This document shows positions 25,182-33,088 of a stretch of 64,000 bases of DNA, in pieces. The notes beneath the pieces are model-generated. The model saw only the letters and a list, made by a program, of their open reading frames with translations, had not been told where the DNA came from and made no database searches. A program made the translations under genes and the position numbers. The stretch comes from Colimorpha sp045597945. Lineage in GTDB: Bacteria; Bacteroidota; Bacteroidia; Bacteroidales; P3. The stretch is taken from contig JAZLLD010000058.1 of NCBI GenBank assembly GCA_045597945.1, positions 1-64,000 of the forward strand. Direction: 5' to 3'. Each line of letters begins with the position of its first letter. Position 1 is the stretch's first letter.

Positions 25182-26237
25182 ATGAAACTGTCCTTTTATA
25201 ACTTCCAGCTTCCCAAGGAACTGATTGCCGAAAAGCCTTGCAAACATCGCGACGAAGCCCGACTGATGGTGGTCCATCGCGACACCCTGCAGATTGAGCA
25301 CCGCTTGTTCAAAGACATGATTGAATACGTGGACGAAGGCGACATCTGCATTGCCAACAACACCAAAGTCTTCCCCGCCCTCCTCTACGGCGAGAAAGAG
25401 AAGACCGGCGCCCAGATCACAGTGTTCCTACAGCGCGAACTGAACCGAGAGATGCGCCTCTGGGACGTCATTGTCGACCCTGCCCGCAAGATCCGCATCG
25501 GCAACAAGCTCTATTTTGGTGCCAACGAATCGTTGGTGGCTGAAGTTATTGACAACACCACTTCCCGCGGCCGCACCGTGAGATTCCTCTTTGACGGCAC
25601 CCACGAAGAATTCGTCAAGCACATCCGCAACCTCGGCCACACCCCCATCCCTGAAGAGCTCCGCGCAGTCCGCAATATCGAGAACTACGATGCCGAGCGC
25701 TATCAGACCATCTATGCCAAGAACGAAGGCGCCGTGGCCGCACCCATCGCCGGACTGCATTTCAGCCGCGAACTGCTCAAACGTTTCGAAATCAAGGATG
25801 TGAAATGGCTTGAACTCACCCTGCACTGCGGCATGGGCAACTTTAAGGACATCGAAGTGGAAGACCTCTCCAAACACCGCATGGACGCTGAGGAGATGCA
25901 CATATCGCAGGAGCTCTGCGACCAGGTCATGCAAGCCAAGTCCGAAGGCCATAAAATCTGCGTCGTCGGCACCACCACCATGCGCGCCATCGAAAGCGCC
26001 GTCACCATTCCCGGCAAGATCAGCGCCTACGACGGCTGGACCAACAAGTTCATCTATCCCCCCTACCAATTCAGCATTGCCGACATGATGGTGACCAACT
26101 TCCACCACCCCCGTTCTTCGCAGTACATCATGGCATGCGCTTTCGGCGGTGAGGCCCTCATCAGCCACGCTTATGATGTTGCCATCCACGAGAAATACAA
26201 ATTCTCCACCTACGGCGACGCCATGCTCATCCTCTAA
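25182..26237 (+). CDS. queA: S-adenosylmethionine:tRNA ribosyltransferase-isomerase
   Basis: 351 residues, usual length. Conserved stretches include FNLP-like FQLPKELIAEKPCKHRDEAR at the N-terminus, NNTKVFPALLYGEKE, AAPIAGLHFS, LTLHCGMGNFKDIEVEDL and MVTNFHHPRSS. It builds epoxyqueuosine from preQ1 in tRNA using SAM, the penultimate step of queuosine synthesis. Its own promoter and terminator suggest a single-gene unit. Confidence 0.96.
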   Translation: MKLSFYNFQLPKELIAEKPCKHRDEARLMVVHRDTLQIEHRLFKDMIEYVDEGDICIANNTKVFPALLYGEKEKTGAQITVFLQRELNREMRLWDVIVDPARKIRIGNKLYFGANESLVAEVIDNTTSRGRTVRFLFDGTHEEFVKHIRNLGHTPIPEELRAVRNIENYDAERYQTIYAKNEGAVAAPIAGLHFSRELLKRFEIKDVKWLELTLHCGMGNFKDIEVEDLSKHRMDAEEMHISQELCDQVMQAKSEGHKICVVGTTTMRAIESAVTIPGKISAYDGWTNKFIYPPYQFSIADMMVTNFHHPRSSQYIMACAFGGEALISHAYDVAIHEKYKFSTYGDAMLIL

Positions 26238-26260
26238 GCTATCCGACAAACCAAAATATA

Positions 26261-26296
26261 AAGAGTGAAGGCCTCCCTTCACTCTTTTCTTTTTGA
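26261..26296 (+). terminator. Intrinsic terminator after queA
   Basis: AAGAGTGAAGG and CCTTCACTCTT form an 11-bp stem with a CTC loop and T-rich tail (TTCTTTTTG). Confidence 0.9.
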
Positions 26297-26321
26297 CAAT
26301 CTGCATAAAAGCAGAAGTCAA

Positions 26322-26400
26322 AATGTAGAGTGTGCTCGCGCGCCACATTGTATTCCACACCCCGCACCTGAAACTCTACAATCAAAAATCTTTGACCCCA
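26322..26400 (-). repeat. R3 intergenic repeat, minus-oriented copy
   Basis: Contains CCGCACCTGAAACTCTACA, the complement of the GTAGAGTT(C/T)CxGGTxCGG motif found near 32.9, 33.0, 61.1, 61.4 and 62.8 kb, and a CGCGCCACATTGTA segment related to the YGCAACGTGGYGCG part of those copies. Confidence 0.6.
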
Positions 26401-26554
26401 CTTTGTTTTAGGGCCGAGCATTCTATTAAACACTTGATTGTCAAGATAATTCGCATACAAACCCTAAGCGACTAAGTCTCTCGAACAAATCCTTTCTAAA
26501 TAAAAACAGCTTCAATCGACTCCTGCCCTACCCCCCCTAGCATCGCCCTACTTT

Positions 26555-26660
26555 CGCTAGTTTTACCTTATTTATACTATAGTTATCCTATAGTTATTCT
26601 ATTATATATAGGATAAATATAGAATAACTATAGTATAAATATAGGATAAGGAACGGGAGA
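26555..26660 (+). repeat. Palindromic 11-bp-phased element, copy 2
   Basis: Left half: TTATACTATAG, TTATCCTATAG and related units. Right half: ATATAGGATAA, ATATAGAATAA, CTATAGTATAA and ATATAGGATAA in exact 11-bp steps. The halves are inverted copies. Edges are CGCTAGTTTTACC and GGATAAGGAACGGGAG. The gap 26238-26825 holds nothing else apart from the terminator and the R3 copy. Confidence 0.85.
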
Positions 26661-26825
26661 AGCACGGGGTTAGGGTGTGGCAGCAGGCAGCGAAACAACT
26701 AAAATTGGTCTCGAAAAAAAAATGAAAACCCAGCCAATTATTCGACTAGCACCAAATCTTTTTTGCCTATCGGCACATTAGAACCAAGACAAATCCCGAG
26801 GGAAATTCTGCCGGCAAGAAACGCA

Positions 26826-27488
26826 TCAAAGGATATCCACCACGGTGAGCTTATCTGCATCTACTTGAAACTTAACCTCATGATTGGCGAAAGCCATCCC
26901 ATAGACCCTGTCGGGCTGGTGATGATACTGCGGCCGGGGGTCGTGGGCCAGCACGTCCAACAGCGACTGCCTCAGCGGTTCCGGCAACTTTTCAAGCAAC
27001 CCAGGCTCGCACCTGACTTCCAGCAACTGCTCGGCCGGGCGGGTGGCGAAACCGCTGCGGGCATCCGGATGGCTGTCGGTGTAGGGCAGATAAGGCTTGA
27101 TATCGTAGATCGGCGTTCCATCCATCAAGTCGGCGCCGGCAATATAGATCACCGGGCCGAGCTCCTTGTCATAATCAATTCGCACAATCTTGACCGACGA
27201 CAGTCCCACAGCATTAGGACGATAGGGGCTGCGGGTGGCGAAGACGCCCATGCGCTCATTGCCTCCCAGACGCGGTGGGCGCACAGTCGGCGACCAGTCC
27301 TCGCGCACTGCCTGGCTGAACTGCCATATAAGCCAGATATAATCAAATCCTTCCAGTCCACGGATGGCCTCAGCCACCCGGTATTCGGGCTCGAAGATAA
27401 TGCGGCCGGGTGTGTCCACAATGCCGGCCTGCCTGGGTACACCGAACTTAGTGGCAAAACATGTCTCAATATGTGCTATAATTTTCAT
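26826..27488 (-). CDS. trmO: tRNA (N6-threonylcarbamoyladenosine37-N6)-methyltransferase TrmO / TsaA-like
   Basis: 220 residues. The N-terminal beta-barrel domain shows GVPRQAGIVDTPGRI, GLEGFDYIWLIWQFSQ, RMGVFATRSPYRPNAVGLS and GADLMDGTPIYDIKPYLPYTD, all TrmO/UPF0066 signatures. TrmO methylates t6A37 of tRNA using SAM bound between subunits. Last gene of a minus-strand group; the PAP2 gene starts upstream with an 9-bp gap. Confidence 0.9.
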   Translation of the reverse strand: MKIIAHIETCFATKFGVPRQAGIVDTPGRIIFEPEYRVAEAIRGLEGFDYIWLIWQFSQAVREDWSPTVRPPRLGGNERMGVFATRSPYRPNAVGLSSVKIVRIDYDKELGPVIYIAGADLMDGTPIYDIKPYLPYTDSHPDARSGFATRPAEQLLEVRCEPGLLEKLPEPLRQSLLDVLAHDPRPQYHHQPDRVYGMAFANHEVKFQVDADKLTVVDIL

Positions 27489-27497
27489 ACCGTGCTG

Positions 27498-28154
27498 TTA
27501 GAATGTGAGATACGGAGCCAGCCAATACATGATGCTCGCGCTGAGGATGCCCACACCGGCTCCCGCCAGCACATCGCTGGCCCAATGGCGGTTGTTGTAC
27601 ATGCGCATGATGCCTACGCTGGTTGCCACCGCATAGCCCGCAACAGCAATGCCGGGATACTCCTTGCCGTATTCGCGGCGCAGGATTTCGGCTCCCATGA
27701 ATGCCGTGCCGGTATGACCCGAGGGGAAGCTGGTATACACCGCTCCATAAGGGCGCTGCTGCTGGATGATGTTCTTGGTGCTGATAGTCAAGGCTGCAAG
27801 AATCACACTGGAGCCCAGGCTCAAGGAGGTCACCGAGGGCCAGTCGTGCTGGCTCTTCACGCCGCAGGCTTTGAGGGCGAAAACAGAGACTATCGGCAGG
27901 AACTGTATACCGTCGTCGTAGCGCATTCTCGCATGGCCGTCTTGCTGGAACCAGTCGCGAACGGCATAGTCTATACTCTGGTGATATCTGGGGGTCAGCG
28001 CGATGGTTGCACCGGTGTAGAACAACGTCGCCGGCGCAATCACTTGTGTATTAGCAAACGAATGATCATACCCGCACTTGAGGGTATCAGAGTTCTGCCC
28101 CCAACTAGGAAGGGCTAATAGTAGGACGAGCGCGAAACTGACGATTTTGGACAT
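27498..28154 (-). CDS. PAP2 family phosphatase, exported
   Basis: 218 residues from the ATG at 28154, which gives a signal peptide (IVSFALVLLLALPSWGQ). The longer frame from 28229 would add a hydrophilic segment before it and is less likely. The three PAP2 motifs are present: KNIIQQQRPYG, FPSGHTGTAF and RMYNNRHWASDVLAG. Probably a periplasmic or membrane lipid phosphatase, for example on undecaprenyl diphosphate or phosphatidylglycerol phosphate; substrate not determined. Confidence 0.88.
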   Translation of the reverse strand: MSKIVSFALVLLLALPSWGQNSDTLKCGYDHSFANTQVIAPATLFYTGATIALTPRYHQSIDYAVRDWFQQDGHARMRYDDGIQFLPIVSVFALKACGVKSQHDWPSVTSLSLGSSVILAALTISTKNIIQQQRPYGAVYTSFPSGHTGTAFMGAEILRREYGKEYPGIAVAGYAVATSVGIMRMYNNRHWASDVLAGAGVGILSASIMYWLAPYLTF

Positions 28155-28229
28155 AGGAGAAAATGGCGTTTTAAGTTGATGAAGTTTTGGAGTTGGAGGG
28201 TTAAGTTTTGAAGTCGGGATATCATCCAT

Positions 28230-28264
28230 CTTAACTCTTAATTTCTAATTCCTAACTCTTAATT
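28230..28264. repeat. Heptamer array overlapping the comB 3' end
   Basis: CTTAACT, CTTAATT, TCTAATT, CCTAACT and CTTAATT follow in 7-bp steps. On the minus strand the units encode the last residues of ComB and its TAG stop. Confidence 0.7.
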
Positions 28265-28976
28265 CTTTTCCTTCCAGCTCCGGCACTATGGGGCAAGTGT
28301 CGAGGCGAAAGGCGAACTCAATGTCGCGGGCTGCCTGCGGGCCGAAAGCCAGCAACCTTTGCACATGACTGGCGTGTTTCATCGCATAGCCGTAAGGGTC
28401 GCCCTGGCACATATTCCACAAGTCTACGGCCATGAGTACCGCATCGTTACGGCTCTCGTAAAGTCCGCTCGCCAGCAGCCTTGAGCAGAGGGCTCCGGCA
28501 AAGAGGGTGTCCTCCACACTAAAATCATTCTTCCAGCCACTGCACAAGACCACCAAGTCCTGCGGCGACTGCAAGAGACGCTCCGTCAGGGCGGAAATAT
28601 TGGCGAAGGCCCCCACCAGCGTGCGGTCGGCGTCGGCGGCCCTGAGTATGCACACCGTGCCGTTAGTCGTACTATAGGCCAGGTGCTTGCCGTGGAGGTC
28701 CATCGTGAGATATTCGGTGGGCGAGTTGCCGCACTCGGCGTTGTCCACCTTTTTGCCCCCGCGCTCGGCGGCACGCAAGTACCCCTGCTGGCGATAAGGT
28801 TCCAAGCCCTCCAGCGTGTCTAGCGGCACAACAGACTCAGCGCCAGCCATAAAGGCAGCGCAGACGGCTGTCGTGGCCCGCAGAACATCCACGGCCACGG
28901 CCGTATGATCCGTGCGGATAGTTCTATACGGATAGAGTGCCGGGGTCAGCGAAAGTTCAATCTGTGAAACACTCAT
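28245..28976 (-). CDS. comB: Probable 2-phosphosulfolactate phosphatase (ComB family)
   Basis: 243 residues from the ATG at 28976; earlier in-frame Met codons lie deep in the upstream gene. ComB signatures: AVAVDVLRATTAVCAAF, LRAAERGGKKVDNAECGNSP, LAYSTTNGTVCILRA, VLCSGWKNDFSVEDTLFAGAL. The family dephosphorylates phosphosulfolactate, a coenzyme M precursor step in archaea; in bacteria the in vivo role is uncertain. It overlaps the preceding lipoprotein gene by 20 bases, and its last codons lie in a heptamer array. Confidence 0.8.
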   Translation of the reverse strand: MSVSQIELSLTPALYPYRTIRTDHTAVAVDVLRATTAVCAAFMAGAESVVPLDTLEGLEPYRQQGYLRAAERGGKKVDNAECGNSPTEYLTMDLHGKHLAYSTTNGTVCILRAADADRTLVGAFANISALTERLLQSPQDLVVLCSGWKNDFSVEDTLFAGALCSRLLASGLYESRNDAVLMAVDLWNMCQGDPYGYAMKHASHVQRLLAFGPQAARDIEFAFRLDTCPIVPELEGKELRVRN

Positions 28977-29745
28977 TGCCAAAAGCATCTTCGTTATACT
29001 CAGAACGTTCCACACTGCCGTCGGGATTCATCGTGAACCCATAGAACGAGGGATAGGCGGGAACGAATTTGTCTTTCTGGAACTGCCAGCGACTCACACT
29101 CGTGGGGATATTGCGCAAGACAAAGTCGCTAGTGCTGGCCATCAGTATACAGCGGTGGGCCAGCCGCTTGTTGAGGTCGGTAGTCTTCAGAAACTGCAGG
29201 TCGGCGGCCAGCTCTAGGGGCTCGCCCTTCACGTCCACGGGCTGCATCTTGCGGCTGCGCACCCAGGTGTGCATCAGCTCGAGCCCGGTCTTGGTGGAGC
29301 GGAGCGTATATTCCAGAAACACAACAATCTCGTTCACCTCAGGTTCCTGCCATTTGTGCACGGCAATCAACAGCACCGCATCGATGCCATACTTCGTGTT
29401 CAACTCCTTCAGGTCGCCAAGCATCAGCTGCTTGTAGTCCTTGCCGAACTGCTGCAGGATGAGGTCGGAAGCCAGCGCGGGCACAGGATAATAGCCTATA
29501 TTCACCAAGGGCTCCTGACAAGAGTTGCGCAAGAAATAGGCAGCCTGCGTCAGCTCGTCGTTCAGCACCTGGTCCTGAGTGGTCTTCACCGGAGGGCGCT
29601 TGGAATTGTCCTGCACCGGGGCCACCAAAATTGTAAGAGGTTGCTCCTTGTAGAGAGTCTCGAAGGTAGTCACTTTCTGCTCACTCTTGCAGGCGGCGGC
29701 CAAGAGCAGCGTGGCTAGGATTATGATGATGCGTGTGCGATTCAT
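28957..29745 (-). CDS. GNA1162 family (DUF799) lipoprotein
   Basis: 262 residues. Lipobox LLLAAAC at residues 13-19. Family traits: ILVAPVQDNSKRPPVKT, GYYPVPALASDLI, YGIDAVLLIAVHKWQEP, and a beta-rich body. Homologues sit with a CsgG-like and a DUF4810 lipoprotein, and are thought to form an outer-membrane assembly in the periplasm. Here it follows the DUF4810 gene by 18 bp, but no CsgG-like gene is in the group. Confidence 0.82.
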   Translation of the reverse strand: MNRTRIIIILATLLLAAACKSEQKVTTFETLYKEQPLTILVAPVQDNSKRPPVKTTQDQVLNDELTQAAYFLRNSCQEPLVNIGYYPVPALASDLILQQFGKDYKQLMLGDLKELNTKYGIDAVLLIAVHKWQEPEVNEIVVFLEYTLRSTKTGLELMHTWVRSRKMQPVDVKGEPLELAADLQFLKTTDLNKRLAHRCILMASTSDFVLRNIPTSVSRWQFQKDKFVPAYPSFYGFTMNPDGSVERSEYNEDAFGNECFTD

Positions 29746-29763
29746 GCGGATGATGCTTGAGGG

Positions 29764-30483
29764 TTATTTGTTCTGTGATTTGGCTGCCTTCTCGGCCTCC
29801 TTCTTTGCGGCGGCCCGCTCCTTCTCGGCCTGCTTCTTGGCTGCAGCCTTCTCTTTCTCGGCCTGCTTTCTGGCGGCGGCCTTCTCCTTCTGCAGGCGCT
29901 CCTTCTCCTTGGCCTGGGCCTTGCGGTCGGCAGCCTGTTGCTTGGCCTTCAGTTCCTTGGCCTTCTTCAAGTCCTTGGCCCGCTGCTCCTTCTCCTCTTT
30001 CTGCAACTGCTTCTGCAGGCGCTGATACTCGGGATCGCTCTCAATCTGCTGCTGCAGGGCCACCTCCTCGGGGGTAAGGACTATAGTGATAGTGTCCAAA
30101 GTCTTCAGGTCAATCTTCGAGGTGTCGCAACGGCTTTCGTTGGCATAGAAAGGCGTAAGGCGCTGTTTCAGGAAGTCGACATACTTGGCGCTATTGGGGA
30201 AGAAAGTCTTTTCATTGTTGAACATCACGTTGGCCTGCTCGCGGCAGCCCAGTTGGGCCAAGGCCACGCCGTAGTCGGCATACTGGCCGGGATGCAGCAC
30301 CTTGTCGGCCAGGTTCTGATTGATAGCCTCGGCATAGGCCTTGGCCACCGAAAGGAGCGAGGCCTGGGTGGGCTTGTACTGATACTGCATGAGCGGGGCG
30401 GGATTATTCACCAGCCTGCCCTCGTTGTAGCACGAGGAGGCAAAGACGGCTGCCAGGATGGCCAGTAGGACTATACGTTTCAT
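29764..30483 (-). CDS. DUF4810 family lipoprotein with Lys/Ala-rich repeat tail
   Basis: 239 residues. Lipobox VFASSC at residues 13-18. Residues 30-115 match DUF4810 (QYQYKPTQASLL, GQYADYGVALAQLG, FFPNSAKYVDFLKQRL). Residues about 150-239 are a highly charged helical tail of 10-residue units such as EKEKAAAKKQA, long enough to span periplasm or bind peptidoglycan; this tail is not part of the core family. Start is the ATG at 30483, 45 bp after the RNase P RNA end. Confidence 0.82.
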   Translation of the reverse strand: MKRIVLLAILAAVFASSCYNEGRLVNNPAPLMQYQYKPTQASLLSVAKAYAEAINQNLADKVLHPGQYADYGVALAQLGCREQANVMFNNEKTFFPNSAKYVDFLKQRLTPFYANESRCDTSKIDLKTLDTITIVLTPEEVALQQQIESDPEYQRLQKQLQKEEKEQRAKDLKKAKELKAKQQAADRKAQAKEKERLQKEKAAARKQAEKEKAAAKKQAEKERAAAKKEAEKAAKSQNK

Positions 30484-30527
30484 TGCGCTACATATTAATA
30501 TGATACAATAAACAAAAAAAATGAAAC

Positions 30528-30909
30528 AACGGCAGCGTCATAAGCCGGGTTCTGTTCTGCCGCGGGCGGCAGCCTCTATCATCAATCTAGTGCCGGCGTC
30601 GCCGCCGGCCTCAATCAACCTACCCCCCGGCAACGGGCGAGCCAGCCCTTAACTGCCGGTATATTTGGTCTTTCAACCCATAAGGTTTACCATCAGCGGG
30701 CATCGCTGCCTGCCGTCGTGAGCTCTTACCTCGCGCTTGCACCCTTACCCTAAGGCGGTTTGTCTTTCTGTGGCACTCGCTGTCATCGGGATTCTTTCCC
30801 TCCCGACGCCTTCCCGTTAGGAAGTATGGTGGCTCGAGTTGCCCGGACTTTCCTCTCGCAGAAGCCCCGGAGGACGCCTGCCAGCGATAGAGTCGGGTGC
30901 CGCTGTTTC
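30528..30909 (-). ncRNA. rnpB: RNase P RNA (type A)
   Basis: Read on the minus strand, the conserved blocks appear in order: GAGGAAAGTCCGGGC near the start (P4 and CR-I), ACAGAAAGACAAACCGCC, GGGTAAGGGTGCAA, GAGGTAAGAGCTC, and the 3' block ACAGAACCCGGCTTA. The 5' and 3' ends pair. Length about 380 nt. It is the catalytic RNA that trims tRNA 5' ends. Its -7 promoter TATCTTTG lies at 30916-30923 on the minus strand, which sets the start near 30909. Confidence 0.96.
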
Positions 30910-30915
30910 AAAATG

Positions 30916-30923
30916 CAAAGATA
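30916..30923 (-). promoter_or_regulatory. -7 promoter element for rnpB
   Basis: TATCTTTG on the minus strand, 7 bases before the first conserved pairs of the RNA. Confidence 0.75.
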
Positions 30924-31035
30924 CGAATTTTTTTTGACATAATGGATTTTTTTTCATGTTTGGCTGTATTCTGCCGGCAAACGCACCGCCCGAACTGCGG
31001 TTTCACTATTTTCACCGCCCTGAAAGGTAGGGCTC

Positions 31036-31068
31036 GAGCGAAGGATGAGCGAAGGAACAGCGAAGGAG
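31036..31068. repeat. Three-unit 11-bp array (GAGCGAAGGA)
   Basis: GAGCGAAGGAT, GAGCGAAGGAA and CAGCGAAGGAG in exact 11-bp steps; same motif as at 8164-8207. The surrounding gap 30924-31348 has no gene; AAGACCCACGCAAGACCCACTG near 31140 resembles the array at 50372. Confidence 0.7.
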
Positions 31069-31348
31069 GGCTGGGCGGCGAGAAAGCGATTTCCGAGGGC
31101 AAATATGGGCTCTCCTCTCTCCCACTCTAGTCCCGCTGAAGACCCACGCAAGACCCACTGATAGAAGCGGGAATAATTTTTGTTTCAACCGAAAAAAACA
31201 ATCTGATGCTGCCTAAAGGTCGCACAAAGATGCTTTTCTATCTGCTCTGACAGAAGGACTTTCTGCTCGAAATGTTGCTTGCGGAACTGAGATTACCCAT
31301 TTTTCGAGGTCGCTATCATCCATTTCGCTGCTCGCCGTTCACTATTTT

Positions 31349-31379
31349 TTGCCTAATCCAAGAAAAAATCGTATCTTTG
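31349..31379 (+). promoter_or_regulatory. Promoter of rarA
   Basis: TTG at 31349-31351 and TATCTTTG at 31372-31379, 20 bp apart. It predicts a leader of about 200 nt before rarA, containing a heptamer array at 31550-31584. Confidence 0.75.
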
Positions 31380-31549
31380 CAGTCGGAAATGAAGTGCGTT
31401 TTGGCGGCTTTTGCGCTATGTATGCGCAGGTGCGTGGTGTGCTTATTTCCTTTGTTTCAGTTGTTTAAAAAGAAATTAATAATAGAATGTAGAATGAGTT
31501 CTGAATGACGAATTATGTGTGGGGCGGAAGCTGTTGTGCGGCAGCCTCT

Positions 31550-31584
31550 CATAAATCATAATTCATGACTCATAAATCACAATA
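31550..31584. repeat. Heptamer array directly before rarA
   Basis: CATAAAT, CATAATT, CATGACT, CATAAAT and CACAATA in 7-bp steps, ending 5 bases before the rarA ATG at 31590. Confidence 0.75.
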
Positions 31585-31589
31585 GTTGA

Positions 31590-32843
31590 ATGATTCCTTT
31601 AGCCGAAATACTCCGTCCAACCTCTTTGGACAACTATATAGGCCAGCAACACTTGGTTGGCGAAGGCGCAGTGCTGCGCACTCTGATTGAGTCGGGCCGC
31701 ATCCCGTCGATGATTTTCTGGGGCGCTCCCGGCATCGGAAAGACCACCCTGGCCATGGTGATAAGCCAGACCCTCAACCGCCCGTTCCACACGCTGAGCG
31801 CTATCAGCAGCGGTGTGAAGGAGGTGCGCGAGGTGATTGAGCGAGCCAAAGACGAGGAGGGCGCCATCCTATTTATCGATGAGATTCACCGCTTCTCGAA
31901 GTCGCAGCAGGACTCGCTGCTGGGGGCCGTGGAGCGCGGCATCGTGACACTCATCGGTGCCACGACAGAGAACCCCTCGTTCGAGGTAATCTCGGCTTTG
32001 CTCTCGCGCTGCCAGGTATATGTGCTGAAGGAGTTCGGCGAGGCTGAAATGCGCCAGCTGGTGCAACGCGCCCAGGAGCATTACGCCCAGCAGGGCCGCG
32101 AGGTGACTTTCAAGGAGGTGGACGCCCTGTTCCGCATCTCGGGCGGCGATGCACGCAAGCTGCTCAACGCCATCGAACTGGTTGTGAACAACAGTGCGGC
32201 AGGCCCCGTGGTGGTGGACAACGCCCACACCACGCAGGTGATTCAGCAGAACCTGGCTTACTACGACAAGCAGGGCGAGATGCACTACGACATTATCTCG
32301 GCCTTCATCAAGTCGATGCGTGGTTCCGACCCCAATGCGGCCGTGTACTGGCTGGCACGTATGATCGAGGGCGGAGAGGACCCGGTGTTTATCGCACGAA
32401 GGATGCTGATTTTTGCCTCGGAGGATGTGGGAAACGCCAACCCCAACGCTTTGTTGCTGGCCAACGCTTGTTTCGACACGGTGAAAAAAATCGGTTATCC
32501 GGAATGCAGGATCACGCTGTCGCAGTGCTGCGTGTATCTGGCCACCTCGGTGAAGAGCAACAGCACCTATATGGCCATCAATAATGCCCTGGAGCTGGTG
32601 CGCCGCACGGGCGACCTGCCGGTGCCGATGCACATACGCAACGCCCCCACCAAGCTGATGAAGCAGATGGGCTACGGCGACGGCTACAAGTATGCCCACG
32701 ACTATCAGGGCAATTTTGTGGACCAAGAGTTTCTGCCCGACGCGCTGCGGGGCGTGAAGTTCTACGAGCCCGGCCAGAATCCGCGCGAGGAAGAAACACG
32801 ACGCCAGCTGAAGGCTCATTGGCAGACGAAATATGGCTATTAA
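31590..32843 (+). CDS. rarA: Replication-associated recombination protein A (AAA ATPase)
   Basis: 417 residues. Opens with LAEILRPTSLDNYIGQQHLVGEG; Walker A in GAPGIGKTTLAMVI, Walker B in ILFIDEIHRFSKSQQDSLL, sensor region IGATTENPSFEV. The C-terminal part has HYDIISAFIKSMRGSDPNAAVYWLARM and MLIFASEDVGNANP, as in RarA/MgsA. It acts at stalled replication forks and forms a tetramer. Its stop is at the edge of an R3/heptamer repeat. Confidence 0.96.
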   Translation: MIPLAEILRPTSLDNYIGQQHLVGEGAVLRTLIESGRIPSMIFWGAPGIGKTTLAMVISQTLNRPFHTLSAISSGVKEVREVIERAKDEEGAILFIDEIHRFSKSQQDSLLGAVERGIVTLIGATTENPSFEVISALLSRCQVYVLKEFGEAEMRQLVQRAQEHYAQQGREVTFKEVDALFRISGGDARKLLNAIELVVNNSAAGPVVVDNAHTTQVIQQNLAYYDKQGEMHYDIISAFIKSMRGSDPNAAVYWLARMIEGGEDPVFIARRMLIFASEDVGNANPNALLLANACFDTVKKIGYPECRITLSQCCVYLATSVKSNSTYMAINNALELVRRTGDLPVPMHIRNAPTKLMKQMGYGDGYKYAHDYQGNFVDQEFLPDALRGVKFYEPGQNPREEETRRQLKAHWQTKYGY

Positions 32844-33078
32844 TTGTAAAATGTAAATTGTAGAGGGTAGTGTTCCGAGTACGGAGTTGAAGCCTACAAC
32901 GTGGCGCGACAGCCCACTCTACAATCTACATTCTACAATCTAAACTCCCTCATACTCTACAATCTTAAATCTAAAATTAAAAATATAAGTGTATTATGTA
33001 GAATTCCGTGTACAGAGTTGAAGTCTACGATCAATCTCCCCGCACCCGAAACTCTACAATCTAAAATCTTAAATCTAA
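32841..33078 (+). repeat. Two R3 repeat copies between rarA and the ABC-F gene
   Basis: Copy one (32841-32948) reads GTTCCGAGTACGGAG then CAACGTGGCGCGACAGCC and CTCTACAATCTA; copy two (32996-33075) reads ATTCCGTGTACAGAG and CCGCACCCGAAACTCTACA. Simple 7-bp variants of ATTGTAGA/CTACAATC surround both. No gene. Confidence 0.7.
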
Positions 33079-33088
33079 AATACATACC

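Noticed and set aside
30528..30909. Small protein genes within the RNase P region
   Set aside because: Frames here are by-products; the conserved RNase P blocks explain the sequence.
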